64,000 nucleotides of DNA from assembly GCA_036936605.1 (NCBI GenBank), contig JAUPFV010000004.1, positions 296,526,009 through 296,590,008 of the forward strand, in the 5' to 3' direction. Positions 10,812 to 21,891 of the stretch are shown here, piece after piece. The position numbers and the translations under genes were made by a program. The notes under the pieces were generated by a model. That model was not told the origin of the DNA, ran no database searches, and saw only the letters and a program-made list of their open reading frames with translations. The first letter of the stretch is position 1; every line of letters starts with the position of its first letter. Source of the DNA: Limnanthes douglasii subsp. nivea (lineage: Eukaryota; Streptophyta; Magnoliopsida; Brassicales; Limnanthaceae).

Positions 10812-13800
10812 ATTAGTGTCGTAAGCATTTAAAGAAGTAGATCGATCGTGATTTGTAGGTTAGAGAAGCAGATATCGCCTGGAAATTAGAAAGGCGCAAA
10901 AGATAAGTTCAATGAAGCTTAACCTAGAAAAAACCGATATATATAATGATTTCAATATGCGGAGAATTAGGCTTACCTAGTACATAAGAGATTGGTTGCT
11001 GCTACTAATGATAAATTTACACAGGTTGATGTCGTGGTACTGGTAAAGCTAATAAGGCCTTATATTGAGATTGAGAGATAACGTGCTACAAGAGGTATAT
11101 GAATGGAATCATTCATAAAATATTTATATGAAGATTTCTTTAGCAAATAGATTAGATCTTAACAAATAAATTTACATGTTGTCTATGGATAGTTTCAAAA
11201 ATATCCGAAGACACTTAGATGATTAAAATTGAATCGTATGGGGCTTGAATAAAGCTGGTGTAAAGGTGGAGGTGGAGGACAAAACAATCATCCTTTTAAG
11301 TTTTCTTTCATGAAGTATGAACAGTACGTATAAATCATGCACTACGAGAAATACTCATCTATGATGGTTGAAGTCAAAAGATCTTTGAGCTCAAAATATC
11401 TTTAAAAGAAAAGTGTGCTAAATAAATATTCTCGATAGAAGTCCAAATGGGCTACGATAGGTTCAATAGTGATCTGTTAGGTATGCAGGAAGAAATAATG
11501 TATTAGCCGGAACTACCCAGATAAGAGAAATGACAAAAACTATCAAATGACCGAAGTCAGAGATGCTGTTATTGTGTCTGATGATTATGAGTACGTTGAT
11601 GGGTTAATAAATTTTTACTCATGAAGTACAACGATAAATAGGTGTTAGATTCGAGTGCCTCATTTCACATGACTTCTAATAAGTATTGGTTTAATGATAT
11701 ATGACTTCTTGATGGTGGATGGGTCATTCTCAATAATGACGAGTTCGTCGAATTCAAAAGGGTTCGAATGGTACGACTCAAGTTATCTACCAGGTTGGGA
11801 CATAATTAGCAAGGGAATTTATGTGAGAATGGACTCAGTGAACTATGTAAATAAGGTTAGTAGATGGTATCGCAGTTTGGAAGCTGAGCTTTTGTGAAAG
11901 TTATGTTTTGGATAAAAGAAGAAGGTGAAATTTATGTATGGTAGCCAAACATCCAATATAGTACTTAATTATGTTCATTCAGACCTTGGGCGTTCAATAA
12001 AGGAACCTATCATAGATGGTGCAATGTACTTTATCTCGTTGATTGATGATTATTCCAGGAAAGTATGGGTTCTACTTTTGAAGACAAAAGATGAAGCATT
12101 TGATGCCTTTGTAAACTGGAAGACTTTGATAGAGTTTCAAATCTAGAAAGTGTTAAAGAAGCTTTACACTGATAAAAACCTCGAATATTTGAAAAAGAGT
12201 CACTAGCTATTATGCAATAGTTGGCATTGCTAGACACCGAACTATAAGTGAGACTTTCCAACAGAACGAGCTTGTTGAGAGAACAAATTAGACCATATTG
12301 GAATGGGTTAAATTTATGATTCATACACCTGGTATGGTTCAAAGTTTTTTAGGAGAAGTTGTGATAACGATTACGTATATTATCAACATGAATCTACTAA
12401 GGCGTTTTATTTTCTTTGTACTTAAGAGGCATGGACTATAGAGAAACCTAAATTAAAAAAATTGAAAGTATACAGATGTCTTGTCTACACATAGGTAAAG
12501 TAAGATAAGATTAGGCGAAGAGCATATAAATGTTTGTTCCTCGACTATCCGGAAGAAGTAAAAGAGTATAGGTTGTAGCGACTTGAACCTAGACGTCAGA
12601 AGGCTTTGATAAGTAAGAACGTGGTTTTCAATGTAAACGGCATGCCATTGAGGAGGTGGCTGATACTCAACATAGTATTTTCAGGAAGAGATGTGATTGA
12701 TGATGGATCTAATTTAAAAAGTAAAGTTAATGATGCTTCTTCATTATAATATTTTGGGCATGGTTCCATTTTGATTTATACAGAGGAAGTTCAACAACTA
12801 CATGAGTCTAAAGCCGACCTAAGGTCTGTTGTTCGAAGGACTTCGAATGATCAAATGGGAGAGCAGCATAAACGTGATAGTTATCAACTAACGAGGGATA
12901 AAGCATGAATACTAAAAAAACACCCACAAATTTATGGTTCTGTTGGTGTAATTGGTTATGCTTTATCGATTAAAATATAGGGAGATGTTCTTGAACCTGA
13001 AACGTATCATGATGGTATGAGCAGTGATAAATAAACGTGGCTGACTATCATGAAAGAAGAACCGGGATCTTTTAAGAATATGAACATTTAGATTCTTGTG
13101 AAACAGTCAAAGGGTCAAAGGTTGGTTATGAGTAAATGGATATTCAATAGATAGCCATGTATTCCTGGTGTTAAGTTACCCAAACACAAAACTATGCTTG
13201 TGGATAAGGTTTCTACAAAAAAGAGGGTGTTGACTTTAATGAGGTATTTTCATCAATTATGAAACAAACCTCTATCAAGGTTTTGTTGTCAATTGTTGCT
13301 AGATTGGATCTTGAGTTAGATCAAATGGATGTTTATTACTGCATTCCTACACGTTGAATTAAAATAGATAATTTACATGTGTCAACCTAAGGGGTTTCAA
13401 TAAGGTAATGAGGGTTGTGTGTGCTTGTTGAAAGACCCTTAAATGGGATGATATAATTGTCGATAAAGTGGAATAGAAGATTTGATTCTTTTATAAGATC
13501 CATTAAATATTTTTGTGGCTACTTCAATAATTGTGTATAATAAAATGGGGAAACACATATGAAGAGACAAATCCTATTGATGTTGTATGTGGATGACATA
13601 CTAATATATATAAGAGATAAAATTGAAGATTAAAGTGGTAATAACTCAACTGAAAGGAGAGTTTGAGATGAAGGAGATGGGAAGGCTAAGAGGATAATTA
13701 GTATTAATATCAAGAGTAACATACATAAAATAAATATATTCTTATCCAAAAATTGATATATATATATATATATATATAAAAGATCTTAAGGATGTTTTTT

Positions 13801-14629
13801 ATGTCCGAAGTAAAAGGGATTGTAACTCTCATTGGTTCCGAACTCAAACTTAGTGTCACTCAACCGAAGAAAAACATAAGAAGTACATGATGGAGATACC
13901 TTCTACCAATATTATTGGTTGAATTATGTATGTTATGATTTTCACGAGACTTGATCTTGCCTACATCGTAAGTATATTGAGCAGGTTAATGTCAAATCCA
14001 AGAAGCTGCATTTGCATGACCTCGAGTGGATCATGAGATACTTGAAGGACTCGACTGTTGTAGGGTTGTGTTATAATCTGAAGAATACAGATGATATAAT
14101 GTTTAGAGGGTTTACAAACTCTTATTATGTAGGCTACCTTGGAAAAAAGATGTGTACTTTAGGTTTAATGTGCTTAGAGGAGTGGTTAGTTGGAAGTCTT
14201 TTATACATAAAGTCGTGCATTGTTGTATATGGAAGCCGAGTATATAGTCACTACATAAACCATGAAAGAAGCACTTTGGTTGAAGAGATTGTTGAGTCAA
14301 CTCACTAGCGTGAAGTAAGATGTGATTTTTTTTTATGATAACACTACTTTTCATTCATTTGATTATAAAAAAAGGGTTTTATGAGTGACTAAGCATATAG
14401 ACATTAAGTTTCAATTCATCCAAGATGTATTGAAGAAGTAGCAAATAAAGATGAATAAAATTTCTTGTTAATAAAATCCTTCGGATGCTCTGACCAATGT
14501 ATTTCCAATCTCAAAGCTCACGAACTGCATGGGACTGGTGAAAGTCTGTAATGCAGATGAGTTGGTTTTTAAAGAGTAGAATATTTGGTACAATAGATAC
14601 TAAACTTACTATAAGCCTAGATGAAGACT
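10812..14629 (+). pseudogene. Copia-A gag-pol pseudogene
   Basis: Decayed polyprotein. A protease-like LDSSASFHMTSNKYWF lies near 11643-11690. The integrase core at 11925-12146 reads YVHSDLGRS...YFISLIDDYSRKVWVLLLKT with catalytic-Asp contexts, but the following DNG motif is damaged. The reverse transcriptase has FLHVEL-like and CQPKGF-like pieces near 13340-13400 and LYVDDILIY (YVDD at 13586-13597). RNase H remnants at 13985-14560 read LEWIMRYLKDSTVVGLCY..., then KHIDIKFQFIQD, then PSDALTNVFPISK. Many stops and frameshifts; not functional. The architecture and IN core resemble the Tork/Tnt1 branch. Confidence 0.75.
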
Positions 14630-15235
14630 TTTTATGTGTAAGTTAGAAGTAACTCGTCAATAGATTCATTTCTATTGGAATACATGGGCATAATTAGATC
14701 TTCCATGGTAAGTATTAGGCTAAAACTATTAAAAAAAATTTAAGCTTGAGTTGTGACTAAACTGCAGATACGTCTAGTGATCCTGAGGTTTGAGACAAGC
14801 TGTCAAAGACTAGTGACCATTTTATTAAAGAAAATACGTGTATAACTGAAGCAGGCTAGTCCGAAGCAGGCTATGTACAAAGTCTCTTATTTTAGTATTT
14901 ATATATTAATTAGATTCCTTATATTAATTGCGTCTTATATATTAATTATGATTTTATATTTTTAGGTTTCATATATTAATGAATTAGAATTTATTTCATT
15001 CGTTGATTAATGAGATTTAATCTGGAGTATCTCATGAAGAATTAGGGTTTCCGTCAAACCTATAAATAGAATAATATATTGCTATGCAATGTGTGATGTG
15101 ATTACACGAGTTGTATATTTCCTAAATTAGTGGAATAGTCTTAGGTATTTTGTGAGAGAAGTGTTGTGAGAGATACTAACTGAAGAGATGATTTTGTGAA
15201 TCACGCCATCTTTTGTTAAAAAGAGTGATTGAATT
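14630..15235 (+). mobile_element. Copia-A 3' LTR, left part
   Basis: Aligns to the Copia-A 5' LTR from its start (TTAGAAGTAACTCGTCAAT versus CCAGAAGTAACTCGTCAGC) to the GTCATCTTTTGTTAAAA...TGATTGA block. It is cut by Gypsy-1 after GAATT at 15231-15235, which is the left copy of the target duplication. Confidence 0.85.
15231..15235 (+). repeat. Gypsy-1 target-site duplication, left copy (GAATT)
   Basis: GAATT directly precedes the Gypsy-1 TGATGAG terminus; the same five bases follow its CACACCA end at 25795-25799. The uninterrupted Copia-A 5' LTR reads TGATTGAGTCTTTGTGTTTG at the matching place, so removing one copy restores the host LTR. Confidence 0.95.
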
Positions 15236-15748
15236 TGATGAGTCCGAATTCGAAGAGCTCCCCGGAAGGGTAGTCCAAAGTAAATCACCCCGTAAAACCG
15301 GACAGACTCCATGACTACAATTCGAACAACACTGGTTGAACCGGACAGATGATTTTGAACATTTTGAACACTGCAAATATAAGTCAGTTCGAACTATGAC
15401 TAAAGTACTAAAATACCTAAACACTATCTGACTAAGCTGTCTATTCACCTACTTAAAACTTGTGGGTCTTTAAACATGACCCGGGTCCATTAAACTTGAC
15501 CCGAAAGCCCATAAGGGCCCAAATCTTACACTATAAATGCCCAACCACCAGCATTAACTAGGGGTAAAAAAAAGTTAACTGCTGCCAGGCTGCTCAATTC
15601 TCTCACCACCCTTAAAACACCTTGAAATACCCTGAAATATCTTGAAACACCATTAAACACCACCACACTACCGTGAAACACCCTTACGCCGCCTTAAAAC
15701 TCCACTTAAAATTACCAGCCTACCCTCATGCTACTTTTATCCACACCA
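15236..15748 (+). mobile_element. Gypsy-1 5' LTR
   Basis: 513 bp, TGATGAGTCC...CCACACCA. A TATA-like ACTATAAATGCCC lies near 15530, with a following C/A-rich leader made of loosely repeated CACCxTxAAACACC units. Identical to the 3' LTR except for three substitutions. Confidence 0.97.
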
Positions 15749-15751
15749 AAT

Positions 15752-15768
15752 TGGCGACCACAGTGGGA
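15752..15768 (+). promoter_or_regulatory. Gypsy-1 primer-binding site
   Basis: TGGCGACCACAGTGGGA lies three bases after the LTR end. Its first seven bases would pair with a tRNA ending GTCGCCA, such as a plant arginine tRNA. The match beyond that is imperfect from memory, so the primer identity is tentative. Confidence 0.65.
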
Positions 15769-15821
15769 GGCGACGGTGCCTGAATCAAACATTCAGAACC
15801 AAGTAAAAGAATTATGTCCGA

Positions 15822-18164
15822 ATGAATCCGGATAATCCAGAGCTTCCACCAGCTTTGCTCGAAGTGGTGGAAGAGAACGATGAATATACTGTCCAAGAGC
15901 GTGACAGGTTGAGGGTTGAAATAGAAGCTCTGAGGGCTGAGAAGGCCAAGATGGGCATGAAGGAGAAGTCCAAAGCATCAGTTGCTCATCGCTCTGATAA
16001 CCCTCGAGAGCATGAGGCTTCGAAGACTCATGTGAGCACTAAAAAGACACATGCTAGTTCTAAAAAGTCTCACCGGTCCAAGCCTGTGGAGAGTTCTGAC
16101 TCAAGTTCAGAATCTTCGGACAGCTCTTCGGACAGTGAGGGGAATGAAAAGTCCTTGTCCTCCAGCAGTGACGAAGGGCGAACCAGGAAAAAACAAAAGC
16201 AAGTTAAAAATTATTCCAGAAAAAGAGACCACCATGGAAGAATGAAAAGACACATTGGGAAAGGATCATCTCACAGCCGGAGGCATATAGACCGGTTGCT
16301 GATGGATCCATTTGCCTTCCATGATGAGCCAGGTATCTTTGCAACACCTAATGAGGATACCGTGTTCAGTCGTGGAAGGAATTGGAGGCAGTCTCCACTG
16401 TCTTCTAAAATCCTATCCGGGAACCTCCCCAAGAGGTTTGACAGCACAAAGATGGAGAAGTACGACGGCAGTACTGATCCGGACAATCATCTGGAGCAAT
16501 TCAAGAACTTCATGATGAACTTTGATGATGATGATAAACTACTCTGCAGGGCATTCTCCCAATCCTTTACAGGGAGTGCTCTGAAGTGGTACAACAGCCT
16601 TCCTCAGGGTTGTATCAGAGACTTTGACACCTTCTGGGTGGCCTTTCGAAGGCAATTTGTGGGAAGTAAGGAGCTCAAGGGCAATGGAGATACCATAATC
16701 CATTGTGCCCAAGAGCCAAATGAATCATTGAAAGAATACATAAGTCGTTTTGTGAATACAAAGAACGGGCTGGCTGATTGTTTTGAACAAGTGGCAATAG
16801 CATCCCTGAGACAGGGTTTGAACCCGGGCAACCTGGCCGATTCAGTAACAAGGAAGAAAGCCATGACCTGGGGTGGATTGCTAAATCAAGTCGGCAAGCA
16901 AATAAATGTTGATGAAACAAAAAAGACCAGGGTGCACAGGCAGGTGAGATCCACCCCGGTAACACCAACTCCCAATCCAAACCAGTCCGGCAACAAAGCT
17001 AGAGAAACCGGACAGGGGCATGGAAGAGGAAAAGCTCAGTCTCAACCAGCTGCTCCTGCACAAAGTCAACAGTCTAGAAACAAAAGGGGGCCGTGGGTCC
17101 AACCGGAGTGGTTTGCAGAGCTCAAAGAGAGTGTGGCAACCATTTTCGAGAAAACTAAAGATGAAGTACACTACCGGAGGCCGGCAACCTTGCAGTCTCC
17201 CAGAGAACATCGAAACAGTTCTTTTTGTCAATATCACAATGATATTGGCCATACTACTGATGATTGTATAGCCTTGAAGCAAGAGGTTCAGAACCTGATT
17301 GAAAGAGGGAAGTTGGGTGCGTATGTCAAAAGAAGAGGAGGCAACAGGCCTGATAACACTCACCGGGCTGGTCCGGTTAATGCTGCCCCAGAAGGGGCCA
17401 TGGTAATTGTTGAAAGGTTTGATGTGGAATCAGAATACTTGGATCCTGATCCAACAAGGAACAGAGTGGGTGCAATAGAGGAACGTTCCAGGTCGGTCTC
17501 CGGGCTCATTAAATTCTTTGAGTCATTGACAATTTTCGGAGGAGACACCGTAACGGCTCCTACCACTTCATCAAGAAAAAGGCATGTTCATAATTTGGCA
17601 ACCCAACTAGAAGGGGGCATGACCTCTTATCAATCGTCAAATCTATTTCCATTCATTGTCTTTGATGGGGATGATTTGAGAGACATTGCTGGTCCTCATG
17701 AAGATGCTGTTGTCATAGGAGCATCGATAGGGGGCAATGGGATAAGGCGAATCCTGGTAGATACTGGGAGCTCTGCCAATATCCTTTTCCTAGATACTTA
17801 CAAGAAAATGAAAAATCCAGCTGTGATTCAAAAGTCAGACCGATCGATTGTAGGCTTCACAGGCAGTTCAGCTGATGTAATTGGTGAGTTCGAAGAAGAA
17901 GTATTGTTGGGCAGAGGCCCTTTCAAGAAAACAGTCAGAATACTTTTCATTGTGGTGGACTGTCCCACTTGTTACAATGCTATTCTAGGGAGATCTTGGC
18001 TCTCTAGGATGCATGCAGTGGCTTCAACAGTTCATCAGTGTCTGAAATATGCTGTTCAGGGGCAGGTTGGGGTTGTCCGGAGCAGTCAAAAAGTTGCAAG
18101 AGAATGTTATGCCACTGCCTTGGCTCCACGAACGCTGGGGGCAGTCCGTATGAATGACCAATAG
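15822..18164 (+). CDS. gag-pro: Gypsy-1 Gag-protease polyprotein
   Basis: 780 codons from ATG to an amber codon at 18162-18164. The N-terminus is charged, with a Ser/Asp-rich stretch around residues 85-115. The capsid-like retrotransposon gag domain runs from about residue 187 (NWRQSPLSSKI) to 343 (RQGLNPGNL). A CCHC-like knuckle has the altered spacing C469-x2-H472-x4-H477-x4-C482. The aspartic protease is marked by VDTGSSA (D647) and the later ILGRSWL flap-end motif. Gag packages element RNA in cytoplasmic particles and the protease processes it. The frame continues without another stop into the polymerase ORF, so this may be the shorter product of a readthrough pair. No disabling lesion seen. 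Confidence 0.95.
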   Translation: MNPDNPELPPALLEVVEENDEYTVQERDRLRVEIEALRAEKAKMGMKEKSKASVAHRSDNPREHEASKTHVSTKKTHASSKKSHRSKPVESSDSSSESSDSSSDSEGNEKSLSSSSDEGRTRKKQKQVKNYSRKRDHHGRMKRHIGKGSSHSRRHIDRLLMDPFAFHDEPGIFATPNEDTVFSRGRNWRQSPLSSKILSGNLPKRFDSTKMEKYDGSTDPDNHLEQFKNFMMNFDDDDKLLCRAFSQSFTGSALKWYNSLPQGCIRDFDTFWVAFRRQFVGSKELKGNGDTIIHCAQEPNESLKEYISRFVNTKNGLADCFEQVAIASLRQGLNPGNLADSVTRKKAMTWGGLLNQVGKQINVDETKKTRVHRQVRSTPVTPTPNPNQSGNKARETGQGHGRGKAQSQPAAPAQSQQSRNKRGPWVQPEWFAELKESVATIFEKTKDEVHYRRPATLQSPREHRNSSFCQYHNDIGHTTDDCIALKQEVQNLIERGKLGAYVKRRGGNRPDNTHRAGPVNAAPEGAMVIVERFDVESEYLDPDPTRNRVGAIEERSRSVSGLIKFFESLTIFGGDTVTAPTTSSRKRHVHNLATQLEGGMTSYQSSNLFPFIVFDGDDLRDIAGPHEDAVVIGASIGGNGIRRILVDTGSSANILFLDTYKKMKNPAVIQKSDRSIVGFTGSSADVIGEFEEEVLLGRGPFKKTVRILFIVVDCPTCYNAILGRSWLSRMHAVASTVHQCLKYAVQGQVGVVRSSQKVARECYATALAPRTLGAVRMNDQ
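18162..18164 (+). promoter_or_regulatory. In-frame amber codon between gag-pro and pol (possible readthrough site)
   Basis: The context is CAA TAG CAG TTT. Upstream CAA and downstream CAG-TT fit the plant-virus type readthrough signal UAG-CAR-YYA at five of six downstream positions. The reading frame before and after is the same, with no other stop between 15822 and 21452. Readthrough is inferred; a simple nonsense mutation, or removal by splicing as reported for the related Ogre group, are the alternatives. Confidence 0.55.
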
Positions 18165-21100
18165 CAGTTTGAGGGCCTTTCTGGGGGTGAGGGTGAAATT
18201 GATGACCCCAGGGAGACCCTCGGAGTGTTGATCCCAGTTGAGGAAGTTGAGACACACTGCTTAGAAGAAGGGAAATCTGTCAAGATAGGGTCCAAAATGC
18301 CACAAGTATTGAAAGAAGAAATGTTAAAATTCTTAAAAGACCATCAGCATGTTTTTGCCTGGTGCAATGCTGATGTTACTGGAGTGCCGTCAGAAGTGAT
18401 TTCTCATCACTTATCTGTCCGGAGAGACGTAGTACCAGTGGTGCAAAAAAGGAGAGCTTTCTCAAAAGAAAAGGCTGATGTCATTGTACAAGAGGTTGAC
18501 AGACTCACAAAGATGGGGCACATTAAAGAAGCTCAGTATCCTTTGTGGACTGCCAATCCAGTCTTGGTAAAAAAGAAAAACGGTAAATGGCGAATGTGCA
18601 TAGACTTCACGGATCTCAATCGAGCTTGCCCAAAAGACTTGTATCCGGTCCCCCGGATAGATCAGCTGGTAGATTCTACTTCTGGGAACAAGCTACTCTC
18701 CTTCATGGATGCTTTCTCCGGATATAATCAGATCCAGGTGGATCCAAGAGATCAAGAGCATACCACTTTTGTTACTGATAGAGGATTACACTGCTACAAG
18801 GTGATGCCTTTTGGTTTGAAGAATGCTGGGGCTACTTATCAAAGGTTAGTCAATAAAACCTTTGCTGATCAAATTGGAAGAAATATGGAGGTTTACATTG
18901 ACGATATGATGGTGAAAAGTGTGGATGAGCAGCTACACTTGTCCGACCTCCAGGAGACTTTTACCAACCTGGCCAAGGTAAATTTAAAGCTAAATCCTGA
19001 AAAATGTGTGTTTGGAGTGCAGTCCGGGAAGTTCTTAGGGTACATTATAAGTGAGCATGGAATCCAGCCTGACCCGGACCAGCTCAATGCTTTGTTTCAA
19101 ATGGAGCCTCCTCGAAATGTTAAAGAAGCGCAACGGTTAACAGGGAGGTTAGCAGCTTTGAACAGGTTTATCTCTAGGTCCTCGGACAGATGTGCTCCTT
19201 TCTTTCAAACTTTGAAAGGTGCAAAGGGGTTTGAGTGGACACCACAGTGTGATGAGGCGTTCAACGAAATTAAGAAGCATCTGTCCTCTCCGAAGACCTT
19301 ATTCAAACCAATCAATGGGGAGACTCTATTTGTGTATCTGGCTGTTTCAAGTTGTGCCATCAGTGCTGTGTTGGTTAGAGAGGATGATGGGTATCCTCAC
19401 CCAGTATACTACATCAGCAAAAGCCTGATTGATGCTGAACGGCGCTACTTAAAACTTGAAAAATTAGCGTTGGCCTTGGTGATAGCTGCAAGAAAGATGA
19501 GGCCTTATTTTCAGGCTCATCCTATCATAGTCCGGACATCTTTCCCTTTAAAAAATGTCCTTCAGAAAGCGGATATTTCGAGCAGAATGACAAAGTGGTC
19601 AGTAGAGTTGGGGGACTTCGACATAGACTTTGCTCCTCGAACAGCAGTAAAAGCTCAGGCTGTGGCTGATTTTCTGGTCGAATTCCATTCTGATAGGGAC
19701 TCAGAACAACTTGCTGATTCAAAAGACAAAAAAGTATGGATTGTCCGAACAGATGGGGGATCCAGTGCCATAGGATCTGGGGCAGGAATATGTCTAACCT
19801 CTCCTTATGGGGACAACATGTTTCAAGCTATTTGTTTTGCTTTTAGGGCGTCCAATAACGAGTCCGAATACGAAGCAGCTATAGCTGGATTAAAATTGGC
19901 TTACATTTGTGGAGCAAAAAGGGTCAAGCTACTAAGCGACTCCCAATTGCTTGTCCACCATGCTTTGGGCCTATCAGAAGCTAGAAAAGAGCAGTTAATC
20001 AAGTGTTTGCTTCTTTTGAAAAATGAGGCAATGAAGTTTAAAGCTGTTGTCTATGAGCATATTCCCCGGGCAGAGAATGAATTGGCAGACTCATTGGCAA
20101 CAATATCATATACAGAGTCCTATCCGTGGATCCATGTGCTTGAAAGTCCTTCTATTCAACTTGATGGAGGGGAGAAAGAGGAAGTTTTTGAAATACAAGC
20201 AAATAAACCTCAAGATTGGAGATCTCCACTTATACAATATCTGTCTGATGGTATTGTGCCTTTGGAAAAATCACAAGCCAGAACGTTAAAGCACAAGGCT
20301 CGTGGTTTCATCATGATTAGAGAGATCTTGTACAAGAAATCCTATAGTAAACCTCTCCTACGCTGTTTAGGAGATAATGAGTCACAAATGGTTCTCTCCA
20401 AATTGCATGATGGTGAGGGATCAGCCCATTGTGGATTTAGAGCATTAACAAGAAGAGTGCTTCTCTCCGGATATTATTGGCCTTCAATAATGAAAGATGC
20501 CAAGGAACTGGTAAGAAGGTGTGACCCATGCCAGAGGTACAGCAATGAAATTCATGTACCAGCCATTCCTATGGAATCAATTTCTGAGCCTATCCCTTTT
20601 GCTCGATGGGGATTAGACTTAGTTGGGCCTCTCCCTATGGCGTCCGGAGGACGCAAAACCATAATCGTGGCCATTGATTACTTTTCGAAGTGGATAGAAG
20701 CAGCCCCCTTGGCAAGAACAACATCAAAGGCTGTTATAAAATTCATTTTATCCAACATATGTTGCAGATTTGGTGTCCCTCAGAAAATAACAACAGATAA
20801 TGGGCCACAGTTTGACAACCGAGAAAGGGAGAGCTTCTGTGCCTCAAGGGGTATTCAGCACTGCTTTTCTTCCCCATTCCACCCACAAGCCAATGGGCAA
20901 GTTGAGGTGGCTAATAGAACAATACTGTCCGGCTTAAAGAAAAATCTGGAAGGGGCTGCTGGGAAGTGGCCTAGTTATTTACAAGAAGTCTTGTGGGCAT
21001 ACCGGACAACGCCTGGGGCTGCCACACAAGAATCACCTTTTGCCTTGGTCTATGGGATGGATGCAGTAGCTCCCATAGAGAAGACACTCCCCTCTTTTCG

Positions 21101-21452
21101 TGTTCATAACTTCTCCGGACAGGCTAATGAAATAGCAATCAGAAATCAGCTTGATTTGATTGAAGAAAGGCGAATAAAAGCTCATCTTAGAATGGCACAC
21201 TATCAGGGCTTGATGAGAAGCAGGTTTGCTTCCAAGGTTAAAAGAAGGGACTTTCAACCAGGAGATAAAGTATTGAGGAAAGTTTTCCTGCACACTAAGG
21301 AAAAGCTCTTCGGAAAGTTGGCCCCAACCTGGGAGGGTCCGTATACTGTGGTTGAAAGAATCAAGCCTGGCACATATTGGCTGGAAGACAAAGATGGCAG
21401 GGTTTTAACTCACCCTTGGAATATTGAACACCTTCGAATGTATTTGGAATAA
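18165..21452 (+). CDS. pol: Gypsy-1 Pol: reverse transcriptase, two RNase H domains, integrase
   Basis: The first ATG is at 18225, but the same frame is open back to the amber codon, giving conserved IPVEEVET sequence. Residues are counted from 18225. The reverse transcriptase has WRMCIDFTDLN, FMDAFSGYNQI and catalytic YIDDMM (Y224). The gypsy-type RNase H has lost its first catalytic Asp (VYLAVSS). A second, archaeal-type RNase H keeps D510 (VRTDGGS), NESEYEA, SDSQL and ELADSLA. Integrase has the H-H-C-C zinc finger (ending RRCDPCQ) and the triad WGLDLVG, TDNGPQF (D858) and QVEVANR (E894), a D-35-E spacing. No chromodomain; it ends shortly after WNIEHLR. Typical Tat-group pol, apparently intact. 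Confidence 0.96.
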   Translation, partial: QFEGLSGGEGEIDDPRETLGVLIPVEEVETHCLEEGKSVKIGSKMPQVLKEEMLKFLKDHQHVFAWCNADVTGVPSEVISHHLSVRRDVVPVVQKRRAFSKEKADVIVQEVDRLTKMGHIKEAQYPLWTANPVLVKKKNGKWRMCIDFTDLNRACPKDLYPVPRIDQLVDSTSGNKLLSFMDAFSGYNQIQVDPRDQEHTTFVTDRGLHCYKVMPFGLKNAGATYQRLVNKTFADQIGRNMEVYIDDMMVKSVDEQLHLSDLQETFTNLAKVNLKLNPEKCVFGVQSGKFLGYIISEHGIQPDPDQLNALFQMEPPRNVKEAQRLTGRLAALNRFISRSSDRCAPFFQTLKGAKGFEWTPQCDEAFNEIKKHLSSPKTLFKPINGETLFVYLAVSSCAISAVLVREDDGYPHPVYYISKSLIDAERRYLKLEKLALALVIAARKMRPYFQAHPIIVRTSFPLKNVLQKADISSRMTKWSVELGDFDIDFAPRTAVKAQAVADFLVEFHSDRDSEQLADSKDKKVWIVRTDGGSSAIGSGAGICLTSPYGDNMFQAICFAFRASNNESEYEAAIAGLKLAYICGAKRVKLLSDSQLLVHHALGLSEARKEQLIKCLLLLKNEAMKFKAVVYEHIPRAENELADSLATISYTESYPWIHVLESPSIQLDGGEKEEVFEIQANKPQDWRSPLIQYLSDGIVPLEKSQARTLKHKARGFIMIREILYKKSYSKPLLRCLGDNESQMVLSKLHDGEGSAHCGFRALTRRVLLSGYYWPSIMKDAKELVRRCDPCQRYSNEIHVPAIPMESISEPIPFARWGLDLVGPLPMASGGRKTIIVAIDYFSKWIEAAPLARTTSKAVIKFILSNICCRFGVPQKITTDNGPQFDNRERESFCASRGIQHCFSSPFHPQANGQVEVANRTILSGLKKNLEGAAGKWPSYLQEVLWAYRTTPGAATQESPFALVYGMDAVAPIEKTLPSFRVHNFSGQANEIAIRNQLDLIEERRIKAHLRMAHYQGLMRSRFASKVKRRDFQPGDKVLRKVFLHTKEKLFGKLAPTWEGPYTVVERIKPGTYWLEDKDGRVLTHPWNIEHLRMYLE

Positions 21453-21891
21453 AATTTATGTAAATATTTACTTGTTTAAACATCCATGTAAATATTTGGG
21501 GGCATACCACTACCTCTCTCTGGCGCCACGGAGAGCTTTAAATGAAACTTGGAGCTTTTTTGAATAAATTTTCTAAGTTTTTACAAAATTCTGTTGATTG
21601 CCATACTACCCGGACTGAAAGATCTAAGGGCTATTTAAATTCTAGCCGGAGAAATTAAACACTCTCACAATGCGAAGTACTTAAACAAACTCTAGAATAA
21701 GAGAAAGGTTGTGCAAGATAAAACATTCATTCAATAAACTTAAAGTTGCCTTGGCCTTCCAAGGACTTTGTGAATAAGTTTAAACACAATACAAAAATCT
21801 GTCCGGTCAAAACGGACAGCATCACAAAAAAGGAGCCTTGGCCTTCCAAGGACTTTGGTTCAAACAAACATTAAACAAAACAAATTACCAT
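21453..21891 (+). other. Gypsy-1 spacer between sense pol and antisense gene
   Basis: Non-coding stretch lying between two convergent genes, and thus the 3' region of both. It contains two copies of GCCTTGGCCTTCCAAGGACT (starting at about 21748 and 21835), each holding the inverted repeat CCTTGG..CCAAGG. Confidence 0.7.

Noticed and set aside
16881..17363. Minus-strand 160-codon frame inside Gypsy-1 gag
   Set aside because: It is a shadow of the strongly supported gag frame, with no start context or motifs.
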